NCBI GenBank assembly: GCA_034440135.1
Contig: JAWXBP010000435.1
Span: forward strand, 1 to 37,338
Reading direction: 5' to 3'
DNA: 37,338 nt
Origin: Planctomycetia bacterium
GTDB lineage: Bacteria; Planctomycetota; Planctomycetia; Pirellulales; JALHLM01
A model generated the notes under the pieces. It searched no databases and was not told where the DNA came from. It saw nothing but the letters and a program-made list of their open reading frames with translations. Positions 1 to 7,101 of this stretch are shown here, in pieces. Position numbers and translations under genes: made by a program. How positions within the stretch are numbered: the first letter of the stretch is position 1; every line of letters begins with the position of its first letter.

Positions 1-2948
1 ACATGGCGTCGAGCTGTTCGAGCGACGGCACCTATTCGTTGACGGTCACGTTCGACATCGGCACTGATTTGGATCAGGCGCAAATCCTCGTGCAGAACCG
101 CATCGCGGTGGCCGAGCCGCAGTTGCCGGAAGAAGTCCGCCGGCAAGGCGTGATCTGCAAAAAGCAATCGACGAACATGACGATCGTCGTCACGCTGCTC
201 TCCGAAGAAGGCAAGTTCGACAGTCTCTTCTTGTCGAACTACGCGAATCTTTACATGCGGGATGAATTGAGCCGCGTCGAAGGCGTTGGCGATGTCATCA
301 TCTTCGGCGGCAATAATTACAGCATGCGGATCTGGCTCGATCCGGAAAAGCTCAAAGCCCGCAACTTGACGACGCAAGACGTGATGGCGGCGATCCAGGA
401 ACAAAACGTACAGGTCGCCGCTGGCCAGGTCGGTCAGTCGCCCGCGCCGAATGGGCAGAATTTCCAGTACATCGTCACCGCCTTGGGCCGGTTGAGCGAT
501 CCGGAGCAGTTCAATCGGATCGTCGTCAAAGCCGGCGACGAAGGGCGCGTGACCTACCTGGAAGACGTCGCGCGCGTGGAACTGGGCGCGCAGACCTACG
601 ATCAGTTCGCCCTCAAGAACGGCCATCAAGCGGCCAGCTTGGGCGTCTTTCAACTGCCGGGATCGAATACCATCGAGGTTGCCGATGGCGTGCGTCGAGC
701 CGTGGAGCGAATGGGCGAGAAGTTTCCTGAGGGGATGCAGTACTCGTTTCCGGTCGACACCACGAAGTTCGTTAAGGAGGCGATTCGCGCGGTTTACGTG
801 ACGCTGATCGAAGCCGGCGTGTTGGTGTTGATCGTGATCTTGGTGTTCCTGCAAGACTGGCGCGCCGTGTTGGTGCCGGCGACAACTGTGCCCGTGACGA
901 TTATCGGCGCCTTCGCGGCGATGTTTGCCCTTGGTTTCTCGGTGAACATGCTCACGCTGTTCGGGCTGGTGCTGGCGATCGGCATCGTGGTCGACGACGC
1001 GATCGTGATCGTCGAGGCCGCGGCGCACAACATTGAGCGCGGGCAAACGCCCCGGCAAGCCACGATACGGGCGATGGAATTGGTGTTGGGCCCGATCATC
1101 GGCATCACGCTCGTGTTGATGGCGGTGTTTTTGCCGACGGCATTCCTGGGCGGCATCACCGGGCAACTTTATCGGCAATTCGCACTCACCATCGCGGCCA
1201 CGGCGCTGATCAGCGCGGTCAACGCCGTGACGCTCAAGCCGGCGCAGTGCGCGGTGTACCTGCGCAAGCCGAAGGAAAAGAAAAACTGGTTCTACCGGGG
1301 CTTCAACTACGTCTACAACAAGGTCGAGCACGCCTATACCGTCATCATCCGCAAGCTCTTGCATTGGAGTTGGGCGATGATGGCCGTGTTCGTCGCGCTG
1401 ATTGCGCTCACCGCCTGGTGGTACAACCGCGTGCCGACGGGTTTCTTGCCGGTCGAAGATCAAGGGTACTTCATCGTCTCCGTGCAGTTGCCGGACGCCG
1501 CTTCGCAGGAACGCACGCGCGAAGTCGTCGATCAGATTCATAACATCCTGTTGAAGCAACCGGGCGTCACCGATTGGTTCGTCATCGGCGGCTTCTCCTT
1601 CGTGGAAGGAAGCGCCGCTTCGAACGTAGCGAACGTCTTCGTCGCCTTTGACACTTGGGACAATCGCAAGGACCCGTCCCTGAGTCAAATGGGCATCATC
1701 GGCAGTCTGCAAGGACAGTTCTCGCAGATCAAGGAAGCCATGATCTTCAGCTTCCCGCCGCCGTCCATTCCGGGGCTCGGCGTGCGGAGCGGGTTCGAGA
1801 TGCAGCTTCAAGACCGCGCCGATGTCGGCCTGACGGAACTGAGCCAATCGTTGCATCGCATTTTGCAGGCCGGTGGCAGCCAATCCGGCTTGTCGAGCTT
1901 GAATTCGATGTTTCGTTCCGGCGTGCCGCAAGTGTATGTGGATGTCGATCGCGTGAAAGTGAAAACGCTCGACGTCCCGCTCACCAATGTGTTCGGCACG
2001 TTGCAGGCTTACTTGGGTTCGGCTTACGTCAACGACTTCAACAAGTTCGGGCGGACATTCCAGGTCCGCGTTCAGGCCGATCAAGCGTTCCGGCTGCGAC
2101 CGGAAGATATCGAGCGGCTCGAAGTGCGCAATTCGGCCGGCGAGATGATTCCCCTGGGCAGCGTCGTCAAGGTGCGGCGCGTGTTCGGGCCGCAAGTGAT
2201 TTCCCGTTACAACCTGTATCCGTCCGCGTTGATCTCCGGCGCTCCCTCGCCAGGTTTCAGCTCCGGCGAGGCGATTCGGTTACTGGAGCAGATCGCCGAT
2301 AAGGAGCTCCCCGCCAGCCTGGGTTACGAGTGGACGGGCATCTCGTATCAGGAGAAGAAGGTCGGCAACGAAGTGTTCCTGATCTTCGGCTTTGCTGTGA
2401 TCATGGTTTATCTCGTGCTAGCCGCGCAATACGAAAGCTGGATTACGCCCGCGGCGGTGATTCTGGTTGTGCCCCTAGGCTTGCTTGGCTCCATTGCCGC
2501 GGTTTCGTTGCGCGGCATGGACAACAATATGTACACGCAGATCGGCATGGTGTTGATCATCGCCTTGGCGAGCAAGAACGCGATCCTGATCGTCGAATAC
2601 GCCCGCGAGCTGCGGCTGGAAGGGCGCAGCATCTACGATGCCGCCGTCGAAGCGGCCCGCTTGCGCTTTCGGCCGATTCTGATGACCTCCTTCGCGTTCA
2701 TCCTCGGCGTGGCGCCGCTGGTGGTGGCCGAAGGCGCCGGCGCGGCCGGGCAACAGGCCCTCGGCACCGCGGTGTTCGGCGGCATGATCGCCTCGACGAT
2801 GCTGGCAGTGTTCTTCGTGCCGGTCTTCTTCCAGTTTTGCCAGCGGATCAACGAATGGTGGCGCCCAGTCCGCCGCGCGCCGGTCGACCATGTGCAGTTG
2901 CACGGCGAGGAAGCCGAACCAACTACCACTGAGTTGGTGACGGCGTAG
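1..2948 (+). CDS. RND efflux permease, HAE1/AcrB family (5' end missing)
   Basis: This is the inner-membrane pump subunit of a tripartite efflux system, driven by proton antiport. The frame is open at the left edge. The first visible residues align with about residue 75-80 of AcrB, so the first membrane helix and the start lie outside, and the ATG at 3 is probably internal. Visible hallmarks are GIVVDDAIVIVEA near residue 331, with the paired aspartates of the proton relay, and ASKNAILIVEYA near residue 858, with the relay lysine. The two periplasmic porter regions and both helix bundles are intact, giving about 1060 residues when complete. The adaptor and outer-membrane partners are not in the window and probably lie upstream. 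Substrate cannot be inferred. Confidence 0.93.
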   Translation, partial: MASSCSSDGTYSLTVTFDIGTDLDQAQILVQNRIAVAEPQLPEEVRRQGVICKKQSTNMTIVVTLLSEEGKFDSLFLSNYANLYMRDELSRVEGVGDVIIFGGNNYSMRIWLDPEKLKARNLTTQDVMAAIQEQNVQVAAGQVGQSPAPNGQNFQYIVTALGRLSDPEQFNRIVVKAGDEGRVTYLEDVARVELGAQTYDQFALKNGHQAASLGVFQLPGSNTIEVADGVRRAVERMGEKFPEGMQYSFPVDTTKFVKEAIRAVYVTLIEAGVLVLIVILVFLQDWRAVLVPATTVPVTIIGAFAAMFALGFSVNMLTLFGLVLAIGIVVDDAIVIVEAAAHNIERGQTPRQATIRAMELVLGPIIGITLVLMAVFLPTAFLGGITGQLYRQFALTIAATALISAVNAVTLKPAQCAVYLRKPKEKKNWFYRGFNYVYNKVEHAYTVIIRKLLHWSWAMMAVFVALIALTAWWYNRVPTGFLPVEDQGYFIVSVQLPDAASQERTREVVDQIHNILLKQPGVTDWFVIGGFSFVEGSAASNVANVFVAFDTWDNRKDPSLSQMGIIGSLQGQFSQIKEAMIFSFPPPSIPGLGVRSGFEMQLQDRADVGLTELSQSLHRILQAGGSQSGLSSLNSMFRSGVPQVYVDVDRVKVKTLDVPLTNVFGTLQAYLGSAYVNDFNKFGRTFQVRVQADQAFRLRPEDIERLEVRNSAGEMIPLGSVVKVRRVFGPQVISRYNLYPSALISGAPSPGFSSGEAIRLLEQIADKELPASLGYEWTGISYQEKKVGNEVFLIFGFAVIMVYLVLAAQYESWITPAAVILVVPLGLLGSIAAVSLRGMDNNMYTQIGMVLIIALASKNAILIVEYARELRLEGRSIYDAAVEAARLRFRPILMTSFAFILGVAPLVVAEGAGAAGQQALGTAVFGGMIASTMLAVFFVPVFFQFCQRINEWWRPVRRAPVDHVQLHGEEAEPTTTELVTA

Positions 2949-3030
2949 TTGGCGCCAAAACGCCGGGGCGATTCGCGCCGCACGGCTTGCCACACGCCGT
3001 TTGAGAAGCGTCGATGGCGTCTCGGATCGC

Positions 3031-3058
3031 TTGACACCCTGCGGAATTCCTGTAACTT
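3031..3058 (+). promoter_or_regulatory. Candidate sigma70-type promoter for rpsL-rpsG
   Basis: A perfect TTGACA lies at 3031-3036. It is followed after 16 bases by TAACTT at 3053-3058, with TG just before it. The -10 box is weak (3 of 6), so the call rests on the consensus -35 box and its position about 105 bases before rpsL. It would give a leader of roughly 100 bases. Confidence 0.42.
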
Positions 3059-3163
3059 ATGTGGTTTCCCTGCCGGGGGAAGGCGGTTCGCTTTTTCGAC
3101 CGGGGATTGCCGCGCGGACTGGATCGCGTGTGCTAAGTGCCTGCCGTACCTTGAGATAGCTCG

Positions 3164-3532
3164 ATGCCGACAATTAACCAATTGATCCGCCGCAGTCGTC
3201 GCCCGCCGCGGAAATTCAGCAAAGCGCCTGTGTTGGACAAGTGCCCGCAAAAGCGCGGCGTGTGCCTCCAGGTGAAGACCATGACGCCGAAGAAGCCGAA
3301 CTCGGCTCTGCGGAAGATCGCCCGCGTGCGGCTTTCTAACGGCAAGGAAGTCACGGTCTATATCCCAGGCGAAGGCCACTCGCTGCAGGAACACAGCATC
3401 GTGCTGGTCCGCGGCGGCCGTGTCCGTGACTTGCCGGGCGTCCGTTACCACATCATCCGCGGCGCGCTGGACTGCCTCGGCGTCAACGGCCGCAAGCAAT
3501 CCCGCAGCTTGTACGGGGCGAAGAAGGGTTAG
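3164..3532 (+). CDS. rpsL: 30S ribosomal protein S12
   Basis: S12 lies at the decoding centre of the small subunit. The 122 residues align end to end with bacterial S12 (124 in E. coli). Conserved blocks are CPQKRGVC at 27-34, [11 protein letters not shown] at 41-51 and PGVRYH at 91-96. The streptomycin-contact lysines at 43-44 are kept. However, the segment GGRVRDLPG at 84-92 has Arg88 where E. coli has Lys87 (mature numbering), a position where K-to-R is a known streptomycin-resistance substitution. The aspartate that is methylthiolated in E. coli follows as Asp89. rpsG lies 124 bases downstream in the usual str order. Confidence 0.97.
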   Translation: MPTINQLIRRSRRPPRKFSKAPVLDKCPQKRGVCLQVKTMTPKKPNSALRKIARVRLSNGKEVTVYIPGEGHSLQEHSIVLVRGGRVRDLPGVRYHIIRGALDCLGVNGRKQSRSLYGAKKG

Positions 3533-3556
3533 GAGAATGATGATTGCAGAATGATG

Positions 3557-3644
3557 AATGATGAATGTGGATCCGATCGGACTCATGTTTCAAATCAGTC
3601 GTCTTTCCGCCCAATTCATCGTTCGTCGTTCAACATTCATCATT
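3557..3644. repeat. Intergenic imperfect palindrome between rpsL and rpsG
   Basis: The arm AATGATGAATGT at 3557-3568 is exactly inverted at 3633-3644. Around the arms the sequence is built from repeated ATGATGA/TTCATCA units, starting near 3549. The loop is about 64 bases. The right arm runs into six T's. It may act as a weak terminator or mRNA stabiliser, or be a remnant of a dispersed repeat; nothing shows which. Confidence 0.5.
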
Positions 3645-3656
3645 TTTTGAGTTCCC

Positions 3657-4127
3657 ATGCCTCGCATTACCGCCAGTCGTAAGCAGCTTGTGCCGGATTC
3701 CGTTTACGGGTCGCTGCTGGTGAGCAAGTTCGTCAACTCCCTGATGTGGTCGGGCAAGAAGAGCACGGCCCAGGCTGTGGTCTACGGCGCCATGGACATC
3801 ATCAAGGAGAAGCTGCCGGACGTCGATCCGCTGGAAGTCTTCACCCGGGGCGTCGAGAACGTCCGTCCCGAGGTGGAAGTCCGATCCCGCCGGGTCGGTG
3901 GCGCCGCGTACCAGGTGCCGATGCAGGTGAACCGCACGCGGCAACAGTCGCTGGCGATTCGCTGGATTCTGCAGTCGGTCCGCGAAAAGAAGGGGCGTGC
4001 CACGCACCTCAAGCTGGCTGACGAGTTGATCGCCGCCTACAAACGAGAAGGCGCCGCCTACACCAAGCGCGAAAACGTTCACCGCATGGCCGACGCCAAC
4101 AAGGCGTTCGCGCACTTCGCCTGGTAG
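3657..4127 (+). CDS. rpsG: 30S ribosomal protein S7
   Basis: S7 nucleates assembly of the 30S head and contacts E-site tRNA and mRNA. The protein has 156 residues, the usual length. Visible S7 signatures are KFVNSLMWSGKKSTA near residues 23-37, the block VENVRPEVEVRSRRVGGAAY near 76-95, and the C-terminal HRMADANKAFAHFAW. The start ATG at 3657 has no clear Shine-Dalgarno sequence; upstream is TTTTTTGAGTTCCC. It is followed by a strong rho-independent terminator, so it probably ends the rpsL-rpsG transcript. Confidence 0.97.
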   Translation: MPRITASRKQLVPDSVYGSLLVSKFVNSLMWSGKKSTAQAVVYGAMDIIKEKLPDVDPLEVFTRGVENVRPEVEVRSRRVGGAAYQVPMQVNRTRQQSLAIRWILQSVREKKGRATHLKLADELIAAYKREGAAYTKRENVHRMADANKAFAHFAW

Positions 4128-4141
4128 TTTGAAACAGCTCG

Positions 4142-4179
4142 AGGCCGCGCAGGAACACCGCTTCCCGCGCGGCCTTTTT
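4142..4179 (+). terminator. Rho-independent terminator after rpsG
   Basis: The 9-bp perfect stem AGGCCGCGC (4142-4150) / GCGCGGCCT (4167-4175) has a 16-base loop and a run of five T's (4175-4179). It starts 15 bases after the rpsG stop and separates rpsG from fusA. Confidence 0.85.
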
Positions 4180-4203
4180 CATGCGCGGTCGTTCACTTAA
4201 GAT

Positions 4204-4364
4204 TTCACTACGGAGGCACGGAGAACACGGAGGGGGGAGGGGAAGAGATGATGAGTTTGACGTTTTCAGTGTTCAGTTGTCAGTGAAGAGTCCGCGTCAC
4301 ACTACTGAAAACTGAACACTTCAAACTTCCTCCCCTCCGTGTTCTCCGTGCCCTCCGTGGTGAA
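4204..4364. repeat. Long nested inverted repeat between rpsG and fusA
   Basis: The arms are about 75 bases each with small gaps. The outer part is CACGGAGAACACGGAGG near 4218-4234, mirrored as CCTCCGTGTTCTCCGTG near 4334-4350, with flanking TTCACTACGG / CCGTGGTGAA. The inner part is AGTTTGA plus AGTGTTCAGTTGTCAGT (4253-4283), mirrored at about 4304-4326 with one mismatch and a 7-base insertion. The whole could fold into one long hairpin. It contains no credible gene. A partial copy of the inner part recurs after fusA (6462-6494). Confidence 0.75.
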
Positions 4365-4387
4365 TCCCTCGAAAAAAGCGTGTTCCT

Positions 4388-6460
4388 ATGCCTCGCGACT
4401 TGCATTCCATTCGTAATATCGGCGTGATCGCCCACATCGACGCCGGGAAGACGACCGTGACTGAGCGGATGCTCTTCTTTTCCGGCATGCTGCATCGCAT
4501 GGGGGACGTCGATAAAGGGACGACGGAAACCGATTTCGACGAGGAAGAGCAGCAGCGCGGCATCACAATCTATTCCGCTTGCGTGACGTTTCAGTGGCGC
4601 GACGTGACGATCAATCTGATCGATACGCCGGGGCACGTTGACTTCACCGCCGAAGTGGAGCGCAGCCTGCGCGTGTTGGACGGCGGTGTCGTCGTGTTCA
4701 GTGCGCGCGAAGGGGTCGAAGCGCAGAGCGAAACCGTTTGGCGTCAGGCCGACAAGTATCACGTGCCGCGCGTAGCGTTCATCAACAAAATGGATCGCGA
4801 AGGCGCCGACTTCGAAGGGACGCTGTCGGAGATTCGCCGACGGCTCGGCTCGAATCCCATCGCGATTCAAATCCCGCTCGGCGCCGGCCCGCCGCACACG
4901 CCGGGCGCGTTTCGCGGCGTGATCGATCTGATCGAGATGAAGTTGATGTCGTTCATTGGCGGGCGGGATAAAGCCCAGGCGACGGTGAATCTCGCGGAGA
5001 TCCCGGACGATGCGCGCGATCTCGCCGAGATGTGGCGCGGGCAGATGCTGGAGCAGCTCTACGATTACAGCAATGAATTGATGGAGCTGGCGCTGGCCGA
5101 GGAGCCTATTCCCACCCAACTCATTCGCGACGTGCTGCGCAGGGCCACGGTGCATAACCTGGCGGTACCGCTCTTGTGCGGATCGGCGCTCGATTGTATT
5201 GGCGTGCAGCCGCTCTTGGACGCCGTGCAGGACTTTTTGCCCAGCCCGGCCGACAAGCCGCCCGTGGAAGGCATCAATCCCAAGAAGAAGGACGCCAAGG
5301 AGATCCGCAAACCGGATCCCAAGGAACCGTTCTGCGGGCTGGTGTTCAAGATTCTGGCCGAGAAACACGGCGACCTGGCGATCGTCCGCGTGTATTCGGG
5401 CACGCTCAAGTCGAGCACCCGCGTCTACAACGCCGGCAAGGATAAGAAAGAAAACGCCGCGCAACTCTGGCACATTCACGCCAGCCGCAAAGAGCAGGTG
5501 GAGCAGGTCGAAGCCGGCGACATCATCGGCATCATCGGCATCCGCAACTCCATCACCGGCGATACGCTTTGCGATTCGCAGAGCCCGATCGTGCTGGAAT
5601 CGATCGTCTTCCCGGAGACCGTGATCTCGATGGCGATTGAGCCGGAGACGAGCGCGGAGCGCAAGAAGCTGGCCGAGACGTTGGAGATGCTCAAGCGACA
5701 AGACCCGACGTTCCGCGCTCAAGAGAGCGAGGAAACAGGCCAAACCTTGATCTCCGGCATGGGCGAGTTGCATTTGGAAGTGATTAAGCACCGTCTGTTG
5801 CGCGACTTCAATCTCAACGTGAAGGTCCACAAGCCGCGCGTGAGCTACCGCGAAACGATCGAGCGCTCCGTGGAAGCCGAAGGCGAATGCCGACGGCAGA
5901 TCGCCGGGCAGCAGACATTTGCAAAAGTGCGTATCCGGCTGGAGCCCTTCGACGGGCCGCAGCCAATCACGGTGCTCGACGCCGCTGGCGCAACCTTGCC
6001 GGGCAGTTTCTCGCAAGCGGCGCTCGAAACGCTGCAGCAGCAAATCACCGGTTTGCTCGGCTTCCCGCTGATGAAAGTGAAGATCACGCTGCTGGGCGGT
6101 GAGACGCACGAGACGGAATCCACGGAGATCGCTTTCCGCGTCGCCGCGGCGGACGCCTTCGATCAGGCCCTGCGCGCCGCGGGCATGGTACTGCTCGAGC
6201 CGATCATGAAGCTGGAAATCACCACGCCGGACGAATACTTCGGCGACTTCATCAGTGACCTGCAACAGCGCCGCGGGATCATCACCCAGACGTTCCATCG
6301 CGGCCAGAACACGATCATCGAAGCCGAGGCGCCGCTGGCGAATCTGTTCGGCTACTCCGGCGCGATGCGGGGACTGAGCCAAGGCCGCGCGTCCAGCTCG
6401 ATGGAACCGGCGGCCTACGGCCCGGCGCCTCAGGACGTGTTGCGCGGGTTTGTGGATTAG
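4388..6460 (+). CDS. fusA: Translation elongation factor G
   Basis: This is the GTPase that drives tRNA-mRNA translocation on the ribosome. The 690 residues are full length for EF-G (about 700). GTPase motifs are G1 AHIDAGKTT at 15-23, G2 RGIT at 57-60, G3 DTPGH at 79-83, G4 NKMD at 133-136 and G5 GSAL near 263. Domain V ends with FGYSGAMRGLSQGRASSSME. The switch I segment reads RGITIYSAC rather than the RGITITSAA of E. coli, so it may belong to a planctomycete or spirochaete-type EF-G subgroup; its place after rpsG supports a housekeeping role. No tuf gene follows. There is no clear Shine-Dalgarno sequence; the sequence before ATG, GTGTTCCT, resembles that before rpsG. Confidence 0.93.
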   Translation: MPRDLHSIRNIGVIAHIDAGKTTVTERMLFFSGMLHRMGDVDKGTTETDFDEEEQQRGITIYSACVTFQWRDVTINLIDTPGHVDFTAEVERSLRVLDGGVVVFSAREGVEAQSETVWRQADKYHVPRVAFINKMDREGADFEGTLSEIRRRLGSNPIAIQIPLGAGPPHTPGAFRGVIDLIEMKLMSFIGGRDKAQATVNLAEIPDDARDLAEMWRGQMLEQLYDYSNELMELALAEEPIPTQLIRDVLRRATVHNLAVPLLCGSALDCIGVQPLLDAVQDFLPSPADKPPVEGINPKKKDAKEIRKPDPKEPFCGLVFKILAEKHGDLAIVRVYSGTLKSSTRVYNAGKDKKENAAQLWHIHASRKEQVEQVEAGDIIGIIGIRNSITGDTLCDSQSPIVLESIVFPETVISMAIEPETSAERKKLAETLEMLKRQDPTFRAQESEETGQTLISGMGELHLEVIKHRLLRDFNLNVKVHKPRVSYRETIERSVEAEGECRRQIAGQQTFAKVRIRLEPFDGPQPITVLDAAGATLPGSFSQAALETLQQQITGLLGFPLMKVKITLLGGETHETESTEIAFRVAAADAFDQALRAAGMVLLEPIMKLEITTPDEYFGDFISDLQQRRGIITQTFHRGQNTIIEAEAPLANLFGYSGAMRGLSQGRASSSMEPAAYGPAPQDVLRGFVD

Positions 6461-6461
6461 G

Positions 6462-6494
6462 GGTTTGAAGTTTTAAGTGATCAGTTTTCAGTGG
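6462..6494 (+). repeat. Fragment of the rpsG-fusA inverted repeat
   Basis: GTTTGAAGTTTTAAGTGATC followed by AGTTTTCAGTG resembles the inner right half of the 4204-4364 element (AGTTTGAAGTGTTCAGTTTTCAGT on the minus strand, read in two parts). It starts directly after the fusA stop codon. Confidence 0.5.
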
Positions 6495-6547
6495 CATGGC
6501 GGCAATTTCTACTTCCGCTTCCGATGCGCGAAGTCTCTCCACTTCCC

Positions 6548-6576
6548 CTTGTCCCTTTTCTGGCAAGGGCTTACCA
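6548..6576 (+). promoter_or_regulatory. Candidate promoter for yajC-secDF
   Basis: TTGTCC (6548-6553) and TACCAT (6571-6576) are separated by 17 bases. Each matches four of six consensus positions. It lies about 65 bases before the chosen yajC start. Confidence 0.3.
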
Positions 6577-6642
6577 TACGGGCTTGATTTTTGGTCGGTC
6601 GGCCCGGTTCGCGTGTGGCGGGCGGGCCGCTTCTGTTCGCCC

Positions 6643-7083
6643 ATGGCGTTTTCGGGGGCGTGGATGTTCTCATCGTTCGGCAGTTTTTCCGCCTCGTTGG
6701 CGGCGGCGCTATTATCTCAGGCGCCTGCTGCACCTGACGGGGGGGCCGCCGCGCCTGCTCAGGCGCCGTCGATCATCGATAGTCTCGGCATGCTGCCGAT
6801 TCTCGTCGTGATTACGGCGCTGTTCTATTTCATGCTGATTCGCCCGCAGCGACGCGAACAGGCGACGCGGCAATCTATGCTCGACCAGCTCAAGAAAAAT
6901 GACCGCGTCGTGACGTCCGGCGGACTTTACGGCGTGGTGGTCAATGTGCATCAAGGGGCCGACGAAGTTACGTTGCGCGTCGACGAGACTTCGAATACCC
7001 GGGTCAAAGTAACCCGCAGTTCGATCGTCCGCGTGCTCGGAGACGAGGCGGTCGAGTCGACGGAATCCAAAGAAACCAAATAG
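6643..7083 (+). CDS. yajC: Preprotein translocase subunit YajC
   Basis: YajC is a small inner-membrane partner of SecDF and the Sec translocase. The segment IIDSLGMLPILVVITALFYF forms the single membrane helix, followed by the diagnostic MLIRPQRREQ. The cytoplasmic tail contains KKNDRVVTSGGLYGVV, typical of the family. The start is uncertain. ATG 6643 gives 146 residues, ATG 6664 gives 139 with a GGGGG stretch five bases upstream, and an ATG at 6496 would add about 50 unlikely residues. A short Ala/Pro/Gly-rich stretch precedes the helix. secDF follows after 18 bases, the normal yajC-secD-secF order. Confidence 0.9.
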   Translation: MAFSGAWMFSSFGSFSASLAAALLSQAPAAPDGGAAAPAQAPSIIDSLGMLPILVVITALFYFMLIRPQRREQATRQSMLDQLKKNDRVVTSGGLYGVVVNVHQGADEVTLRVDETSNTRVKVTRSSIVRVLGDEAVESTESKETK

Positions 7084-7101
7084 TCTGGCGGAAGTGACGA
7101 T

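Noticed and set aside
4280-6382. A 700-codon open frame on the minus strand opposite fusA
   Set aside because: It mirrors the codon periodicity of a clear EF-G gene in GC-rich DNA and its product has no coherent motifs.
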